DNA of 8,051 nt. Source: Rickettsiales bacterium (GTDB lineage: Bacteria > Pseudomonadota > Alphaproteobacteria > Rickettsiales > Rickettsiaceae). Position numbers and translations under genes: made by a program. The notes under the pieces were generated by a model that saw only the letters and a list, made by a program, of their open reading frames with translations, ran no database searches and was not told where the DNA came from. The DNA is taken from NCBI GenBank assembly GCA_947453775.1, contig CANGHM010000017.1, positions 1 to 8,051 on the forward strand, read 5' to 3'. Shown here piece after piece: positions 1 to 5,506 of the stretch (position 1 is the first letter of the stretch; each line of letters starts with the position of its first letter).

Positions 1-653
1 AAAGACGTTTTGGTATATTGGTTAAAGTAATATTGAAAAATACACCTTTTCGCGCTAAATGTTTGAAGGATATAATTTATAGTTGCGATCCTTATGAATT
101 ATTATTGAAACGTTTTCAATCCAAAGATGAAGACCATAATGCTCGGAAACTTGATCGGGCTTCCCATCATATACAGAATATCATTAAATCAATAAGGTCG
201 TGTAATATAGAAATAAAGACCTCAGAAGAGGCAGATAAAGTTTGTGCAATATACAGAAAGATGTTAGATGGAATATTCGATCTATATGATAAAAAAACTG
301 CTAATAATCCTTTTAAATATCAAGATTTTAGGGGTGTTCTTATTTTTAAGGATCTTTTTGAGAGTCTTATTAAAAATTATCTAGATTCAGATCTAAATAA
401 GAGTCATGATATAGAAGGTTTCATTTTTGCATGTGTACAAGAGAAAGGAGAAGAGAACGGATATGAAAAACCGGTAATAAAGGATGATTTTGTTAGGCTT
501 TTTAAGCAACCTCAACCCCAACAAGAAGAAGAAAAAGAAGAATACGATGGTGATATTGCTCGATTTCGTGCAGAGATCGACGGCGCCGAATATCCAACTT
601 ATCAAGTGAAATCATCTGGCGAGAACCAGAATAATAATGGTGATTTTATATAA
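1..653 (+). CDS. 3' end of an unrecognised protein with acidic C-terminal tail (5' partial)
   Basis: The frame is open from base 3 (AGA CGT TTT ...) to the TAA at 651-653, with no stop before the window edge, so this is most likely the C-terminal ~216 residues of a longer protein. An in-frame TTG at 18-20 could be read as a start, but nothing like a ribosome site precedes it. I recognise no family. The body (about residues 10-165 from that TTG) alternates charged and hydrophobic residues and looks mainly helical; it has several Cys but no signal peptide or membrane segment. From about residue 164 a low-complexity stretch rich in Pro, Gln and Glu ('QPQPQQEEEKEEY') leads into a polar, Asn-rich end. 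It converges on mreC and overlaps its stop by 8 bp. Codon use is strongly AT-biased, unlike mreB/mreC. Such acidic, orphan proteins are typical of the accessory genes of intracellular Rickettsiales, but that link is inference. Confidence 0.7.
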   Translation, partial: RRFGILVKVILKNTPFRAKCLKDIIYSCDPYELLLKRFQSKDEDHNARKLDRASHHIQNIIKSIRSCNIEIKTSEEADKVCAIYRKMLDGIFDLYDKKTANNPFKYQDFRGVLIFKDLFESLIKNYLDSDLNKSHDIEGFIFACVQEKGEENGYEKPVIKDDFVRLFKQPQPQQEEEKEEYDGDIARFRAEIDGAEYPTYQVKSSGENQNNNGDFI

Positions 654-1491
654 TACGACCAATAATCACCACTCTTAGCTGCTCCAGGTTAGTAGCTGGG
701 GCGACCATAACCCTATCCCTTTTGTCATGTGAGCTTGAGTCAGCTTTAGCGCTAATTCTTGCCACAGGCACGTTGGGCAAAAGGGCAAAATCATCGCCTA
801 CCGTAAAAACCATCTCGCCGTCTTCTAATTTTTCTGGCTCCTTAATATATGCAATGTAGGGCTCCGATGCATCGCCTATATACATGCCGCGTTGGCCAGA
901 AAGCGTTGCTACCGGGATGCGAAATTTTGAGTCGTTGATTAGCAAAACTGTAGCGTAATTTTCACTTACGCTTAGCACCCTGCCAACTACTCCTTGGCCG
1001 GACATCACCACATCGTCTTTTGCAACCCCAGCATTTGCCCCGCAAGCAACTACGCCATAATTGCCGCTAGCGTTAGATACTTGACCTAAAAAAGTAGATG
1101 TAATAAATTTGCGCTTAAATTGCGATGTAAAATTTACTATTTGCTTTAATTCGCTATTTTCCCGCTCTAGCAAACTGTCACTCACTATTTTTTGCTCAAG
1201 ATTTTGAATTTGCTCTTTAAGCTCAGCATTGTGCTGGCGCAAAGATTGTAGATTAGCAAAATAATCAGTCCAGTTTTGTGAAATTTCCTTAATTTTATCA
1301 CCCGCATTACTAGTTGCTTGATACGCTGATCCAGAGATCTCAAGGCTAAGTTTTTGCCAATAAACATTGTTTTGCAAGATATAATACATACCAAGCAACA
1401 GACATACAGCAAAAATGAGCCAATATTTGAGCAGCAATGTGCTTAATTTTTTTGCTTTATTAAATTTAACTCTGTTATCTAAAAGTACCAT
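646..1491 (-). CDS. mreC: Rod shape-determining protein MreC
   Basis: Bitopic inner-membrane scaffold of the elongasome, which links cytoplasmic MreB filaments to the periplasmic wall-synthesis enzymes. The 281-residue product has the family layout: a short basic cytoplasmic N-terminus (residues 1-17), one membrane helix (about 18-39, 'LLLKYWLIFAVCLLLGMYYI'), a coiled coil (about 66-120, heptads around 'LQSLRQHNAELKEQIQNLEQK'-type sequence), then the two-barrel beta domain (about 126-281) with the typical 'GQGVVGRV' turn at 166-172. Length is normal. The ATG lies two bases after the mreB stop with no clear ribosome site, so translational coupling to mreB is likely. No mreD follows: on the other side of the stop is the convergent gene of unknown function, which overlaps by 8 bp, so the usual alphaproteobacterial mreB-mreC-mreD-mrdA-rodA run is interrupted here. 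The late turn 'LLPNVPVARI' departs from the common 'P-x-G-x-P-V-G' pattern. Confidence 0.95.
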   Translation of the reverse strand: MVLLDNRVKFNKAKKLSTLLLKYWLIFAVCLLLGMYYILQNNVYWQKLSLEISGSAYQATSNAGDKIKEISQNWTDYFANLQSLRQHNAELKEQIQNLEQKIVSDSLLERENSELKQIVNFTSQFKRKFITSTFLGQVSNASGNYGVVACGANAGVAKDDVVMSGQGVVGRVLSVSENYATVLLINDSKFRIPVATLSGQRGMYIGDASEPYIAYIKEPEKLEDGEMVFTVGDDFALLPNVPVARISAKADSSSHDKRDRVMVAPATNLEQLRVVIIGRII

Positions 1492-1493
1492 TT

Positions 1494-2576
<1,083 letters not shown>

Positions 2577-2580
2577 TTAG

Positions 2581-2607
2581 ATTATACTCAAAAATGATCC
2601 TGCTCAA
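2581..2607 (-). promoter_or_regulatory. Probable mreBC promoter
   Basis: Read on the minus strand, 2586-2581 is an exact TATAAT box, giving a predicted start near 2574 and a leader of about 36 nt before the mreB ATG at 2537. The best -35 candidate is TTGAGC (2607-2602), but its spacer is only 15 bp; with a 17-bp spacer the hexamer would be AGTTGA. The -10 is well supported, the -35 is not. The mirror reading gives TATACT on the plus strand at 2583-2588, which could serve mnmE, so the two divergent -10 boxes would overlap. Confidence 0.45.
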
Positions 2608-2624
2608 CTATATTTATTAAATAA

Positions 2625-3944
2625 ATGACTACAATTTTTGCACAAAGCTCAGCGTACGGAAAATCCGGTGTTGCAGTATATCGTATTTCCGGCAGTAATG
2701 CCCTTGTGGCTGCAAGGCTTATTACTGGTAAAGATCATTTTACACCTAATAATGCATATGTTTGTCAGATATTTGACCCAGCTAATAACGCTCTTATCGA
2801 TAAAGGAATAGTAATATACTTTAAAGGGCCGGCAAGTTTTACGGGTCAAGATGTAGTAGAGCTCTATTTGCATGGTAGTATTGCGGTGTCTAAAATTATT
2901 TTAAATGTACTAGGTAAAATTCCCCACCTCAGGCTGGCTCAAGCTGGGGAGTTTAGTAAATTGGCTTTTTTAAACGGCAAGATGGATTTGGTAGAAGCCG
3001 AAGGCGTTGCAGATTTACTCAATGCACAAACTCAAATTCAACATCAAGCTGCATTAAGGCAAATGAGCGGAGAGTTATCGCAAATGTATAATTCTTGGCG
3101 CGGGCAAATTATTAAACTTATTGCTAACCTTGAGGCGATTCTTGATTTTCCGGATGAAGACATCCCCCAAGAGATCTTAAATCTTATCACTGTGCAAGTT
3201 GAAGTATTAGCTGGCGCTATTAACAAGCATTTGGCTGACAATAATCGAGGTCAAAAGCTAAAAAATGGCATTGCTTTGGCAATTTTTGGCCCACCAAACG
3301 TGGGTAAATCTAGCCTTATTAACTATTTGGCTAATAAAGATATCGCCATAGTTTCACAAATAGCTGGCACAACTCGTGATTTTATCGAAACCTTTATCGA
3401 TATTGCTGGATATCCGATAGCATTAGTTGACACAGCTGGAATTAGAGGCGATAGTAGTGATCCAATCGAGCAAGAAGGCATTAAAAGAGCTGTGCAAAAA
3501 GCTCAAATAGCAGATATTAAAATTTTGGTTTTGGATGTAGGTTATGATTTGAATAAGCTAGATGCTAAAATAGCAGAGCTAGTAGATGAAGATACAATTA
3601 TTGTAATTAATAAAATAGATCTAGCCATTAAGCACACCTATTCTAATGCGATTTATGTATCTATTAACCAAAAGCTAAATTTAGAGGAGCTGCAAAAAGC
3701 TATACATCTTAAAGCTGAGCAAATAGCAGGGCTTGGTGAAAATCCGCATATTACCCAAGCTAGATATCGACAAAATCTTGAACTTGCATTGCATCACCTT
3801 GAATATTTTAGTCCAGATAAAGACCTAGTTTTAGCAGCTGAGAATTTTAGACAAGCTATGCTGGCTTTAAGTTTTATTACTGGTAGGGTAAGTGTGGATG
3901 AAATTTTGGGGGAGATTTTTTCTTCATTTTGCATTGGTAAATGA
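2625..3944 (+). CDS. mnmE: tRNA modification GTPase MnmE (TrmE)
   Basis: With MnmG it makes the (carboxymethyl)aminomethyl group on U34 of tRNAs reading two-fold degenerate codons; it is a cytoplasmic dimer. Domains in order: N-terminal formyl-tetrahydrofolate-binding and dimerisation domain (1-~115, start 'MTTIFAQSS' and 'RISGS'), first part of the helical domain (~116-212, with 'NGKMDLVEAEGVADLLNA'), inserted GTPase domain (~213-375), and the C-terminal helices ending in 'FCIGK'. GTPase motifs: G1 'GPPNVGKS' 222-229, with Asn225 in the potassium-binding place; G2 'GTTRD' 248-252; G3 'DTAG' 269-272; a Glu282 in 'IEQEGIKRA' matching the catalytic Glu; G4 'NKID' 329-332. Cys436 is the conserved C-terminal cysteine. 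The 439-residue length is normal, so the gene looks intact. It starts 87 bp from mreB, transcribed away from it, without a clear ribosome site; the start is fixed by the conserved N-terminus. Confidence 0.97.
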   Translation: MTTIFAQSSAYGKSGVAVYRISGSNALVAARLITGKDHFTPNNAYVCQIFDPANNALIDKGIVIYFKGPASFTGQDVVELYLHGSIAVSKIILNVLGKIPHLRLAQAGEFSKLAFLNGKMDLVEAEGVADLLNAQTQIQHQAALRQMSGELSQMYNSWRGQIIKLIANLEAILDFPDEDIPQEILNLITVQVEVLAGAINKHLADNNRGQKLKNGIALAIFGPPNVGKSSLINYLANKDIAIVSQIAGTTRDFIETFIDIAGYPIALVDTAGIRGDSSDPIEQEGIKRAVQKAQIADIKILVLDVGYDLNKLDAKIAELVDEDTIIVINKIDLAIKHTYSNAIYVSINQKLNLEELQKAIHLKAEQIAGLGENPHITQARYRQNLELALHHLEYFSPDKDLVLAAENFRQAMLALSFITGRVSVDEILGEIFSSFCIGK

Positions 3945-4078
3945 ATCGATATTTTGCAGTTAAAGTTTGATACTAGAAATAAGGCCTTTAGCACTATAAT
4001 GTAATATGCTTAAGGCTGGCTAAGGCTCATAGTAAGGAAAGCCAGAAAACCTCAAAATCAATTAACTATATAAAAATA
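3945..4078 (+). promoter_or_regulatory. mnmE-tlyA spacer with a candidate tlyA promoter
   Basis: This 134-bp gap holds an exact TATAAT at 3995-4000, which would give a leader of about 72 nt before the tlyA ATG at 4079. The only good -35 match, TTGATA at 3967-3972, is 22 bp away, too far for a standard sigma70 pair, so the promoter rests on the -10 alone. The leader contains the heptamer TAAGGCT twice, exactly 10 bp apart (4011 and 4021), and a weak 6-bp inverted repeat CTGGCT/AGCCAG (4016-4021 and 4040-4045) with no T-run. No convincing mnmE terminator is visible, so read-through from mnmE into tlyA is possible. Confidence 0.35.
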
Positions 4079-4822
4079 ATGCCCAAAATTCGCCTAGATC
4101 AATACCTAATAACCAACGCCTTAGCGCAAAGCTTGTCTCATGCGCAAAGTTTATGCATGCAAGGACTTGTTCACGATCAAAACAAGCAATTAACTAAAGC
4201 TGGCATGATGGTAGATGAAAATCGCCTGGACATTAAGGTTAAGCATCTGAAAAATCACGATTATGTTGCAAGGTCAGCGCTAAAATTAAAAGCAGCAATA
4301 CAAGAATTTTCAATTATAGCGCAAGATAAAATTTGCGCCGATTTAGGCTGTAGTACCGGTGGATTTACCGAAGTTTTACTGGAGTATGGTGCAAAAACGA
4401 TTTATGCAGTTGATGTTGCTTATGGTGAATTTTCTAGCAAGCTGCGCAATAACGAAAAAATTATTTTACTTGAACGTACTAATGTAAGGGTTTTAAATAA
4501 TACCCTTATTCCACAAATGCTCGACATTATCGTGTGCGATCTAAGCTTTATAGGCTTAAAAACTGCCCTACCAGCGAGTTTGGAGCTGTTAAAATCAGAT
4601 GGCATTTTGCTAACATTAATTAAACCGCAATTTGAAGTAGCAAAAGAGCAAGTTGGCCCAAAGGGCATTATTACTGATCCTGCTTTGCATAGTATGGTAT
4701 GTGCAGATATTTCTGCTTGGCTAAGTAGCAACGATCGTTTTACTATTATTGGCATACTCCCTAGCCCTATCCTTGGAGCTAAAGGTAATCAAGAATTTAT
4801 CCTTTACGCTAAGAAAAATTAA
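4079..4822 (+). CDS. tlyA: TlyA-family rRNA 2'-O-methyltransferase (hemolysin A family), S4 + FtsJ domains
   Basis: Members of this family are S-adenosylmethionine-dependent 2'-O-methyltransferases of rRNA; some were first described as haemolysins, and the function here is inferred from family only. Residues 1-~58 form an S4 RNA-binding domain ('MPKIRLDQYLITNALAQS'), although the usual 'S-R-x-x-A-x-x-L-I-x-x-G' core is loose here ('SLSHAQSLCMQGLV'). Residues ~61-245 are the FtsJ-type Rossmann methyltransferase: cofactor loop 'CADLGCSTGGFT' (86-97), 'VDVAYGE' (111-117), 'CDLSFIGLK' (153-161), 'IKPQFE' (181-186) and a final 'EFILYAKK'. The Lys69-Asp154-Lys182-Glu239 tetrad expected of this fold can be traced. 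The linker motif usually read as 'SRGGxKL' is 'ARSALKL' here. Length (247) is normal. It is followed by a convergent, truncated transposase-family gene. Confidence 0.93.
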   Translation: MPKIRLDQYLITNALAQSLSHAQSLCMQGLVHDQNKQLTKAGMMVDENRLDIKVKHLKNHDYVARSALKLKAAIQEFSIIAQDKICADLGCSTGGFTEVLLEYGAKTIYAVDVAYGEFSSKLRNNEKIILLERTNVRVLNNTLIPQMLDIIVCDLSFIGLKTALPASLELLKSDGILLTLIKPQFEVAKEQVGPKGIITDPALHSMVCADISAWLSSNDRFTIIGILPSPILGAKGNQEFILYAKKN

Positions 4823-4855
4823 AAATTTACATCTTTAGCTAATTGCTCGATTTCC

Positions 4856-5221
4856 TCAAAATATAGCAAAGATCTTGATGATTTGAGTATAGTCTTCTCT
4901 TTGTGCAAGGTTATCGACAATCAGACGCGAGGTGTTAAAGCAAGATTTATGGATAAACGAATTTTTCACGTTGCGCTCAATCTCGATAATGTATTTGTGA
5001 TGATCCTCGTCTTCCACGATCAAATCTGCTAGACTGCGCTTGCTTTTGCCGCCTTCCTTGTTGCTTTCGCTTTCAAGCAGGGCTATAATTTTAACTTTTT
5101 TATACCCCTTTGTTGCCAAAAGAGCAGAAATAAACCCTTCAACGATACTGTAATCGCCTTTATCTTTTAACAGATACTTGATGGCGTAATCAAAGCTTAC
5201 AAGCGATTTATCGTTGATCAT
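4856..5221 (-). CDS. Truncated Rpn-family recombination-promoting nuclease / PD-(D/E)XK putative transposase
   Basis: The 121 residues match the N-terminal half of the Rpn/PDDEXK transposase family, in which full proteins are usually near 300 residues. Visible hallmarks: N-terminal 'FDYAIKYLLKD' and 'IVEGFISALL' (10-34), 'KRSLADLIVED' with catalytic Asp66, 'YIIEIE' with Glu80 and Glu82 (the last position is more often Gln or Lys), and 'CFNTSRLIVDNLAQREDYTQIIKIF' type sequence before the end. The frame stops at TGA (4856-4858) just where the family normally continues into its beta-strand and C-terminal half. In another frame the next bases read 'LYFEEIEQLAKDVNF' and stop at 4819-4821, inside the tlyA stop region, which could be a leftover of the lost half. 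The family promotes recombination through nicking or cutting DNA in E. coli; with this truncation, activity here is doubtful. Start ATG at 5221 is preceded by a run of eight A on its strand. Confidence 0.8.
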   Translation of the reverse strand: MINDKSLVSFDYAIKYLLKDKGDYSIVEGFISALLATKGYKKVKIIALLESESNKEGGKSKRSLADLIVEDEDHHKYIIEIERNVKNSFIHKSCFNTSRLIVDNLAQREDYTQIIKIFAIF

Positions 5222-5254
5222 TTTTTTTGTTTATTGATTGGATATCATACCCCT

Positions 5255-5283
5255 ATTTTAACCGATTCGCCGATATTAGTCAA
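5255..5283 (-). promoter_or_regulatory. Sigma70-like promoter of the truncated Rpn gene
   Basis: Read on the minus strand, 5283-5278 is TTGACT (5 of 6 to consensus), then exactly 17 bp, then 5260-5255 TAAAAT (5 of 6). The predicted start lies near 5248, about 27 nt before the ATG at 5221. A second -10-like box TATGAT lies at 5249-5244. This is the best-formed promoter in the window, so the truncated gene may still be transcribed. Confidence 0.55.
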
Positions 5284-5428
5284 AATACACCTTGGGGTTT
5301 TATTTAAAAGTTATTTAATGAATACTTATTGATTTTTAATACATTTTAAATTAAATAAATAAAGTATTTTGCAATTTGCCTAGTAAGTATTTTTACTTTT
5401 TTGCGAGATTTAATATTTTTTAAAGCAT
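5284..5428. other. Very AT-rich divergent spacer
   Basis: No gene, tRNA or other structured RNA is visible. The stretch is almost all A and T. It carries AAGTATTTT twice (5362-5370 and 5385-5393) and AATACTT, the reverse complement of its core, at 5321-5327. It most likely holds the promoter of the large downstream gene; TTGATT (5329-5334) followed after 16-17 bp by TTAAAT/TAAATA (5351-5357) is a possible pair, but in such AT-rich sequence it is weak evidence. Confidence 0.3.
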
Positions 5429-5465
5429 AAAAATGCTATATTAAAAATTAGCATAGCATTTTTTT
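5429..5465 (+). terminator. Strong hairpin with T-run; intrinsic terminator or leader attenuator
   Basis: AAAAATGCTAT (5429-5439) pairs perfectly over 11 bp with ATAGCATTTTT (5453-5463) around a 13-nt loop, and seven T follow or merge with the right arm (5459-5465). Because the arms begin with A and end with T, it could stop transcription from either side. It lies between tlyA/Rpn and the large gene starting at 5507, either ending read-through transcripts or acting inside that gene's leader. The stem is mostly A:T, so strength is moderate. Confidence 0.5.
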
Positions 5466-5506
5466 ACAATGCTGTGTTTTTATTTTAACAAATTTGGTAT
5501 AAAATT

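Noticed and set aside
580..587. CGGCGCCG palindrome near the end of the first gene as an mreC terminator
   Set aside because: An 8-bp palindrome without loop or T-run lying inside a coding region; no support for termination.
2594..2620. Eight-codon mini frame (ATG to TAA) just before mnmE as a leader peptide
   Set aside because: Too short, no ribosome site, no run of regulatory codons, and no hairpin follows it.
4016..4045. Inverted repeat CTGGCT/AGCCAG after mnmE as a terminator
   Set aside because: Only 6 bp of stem with an 18-nt loop and no T-run on either strand; more likely a chance pairing in the tlyA leader.
5401..5506. TATAAA at 5498-5503 as the promoter of the large gene
   Set aside because: It sits only 3 bp before the ATG, so transcription would begin after the start codon; no suitable -35 was seen either.
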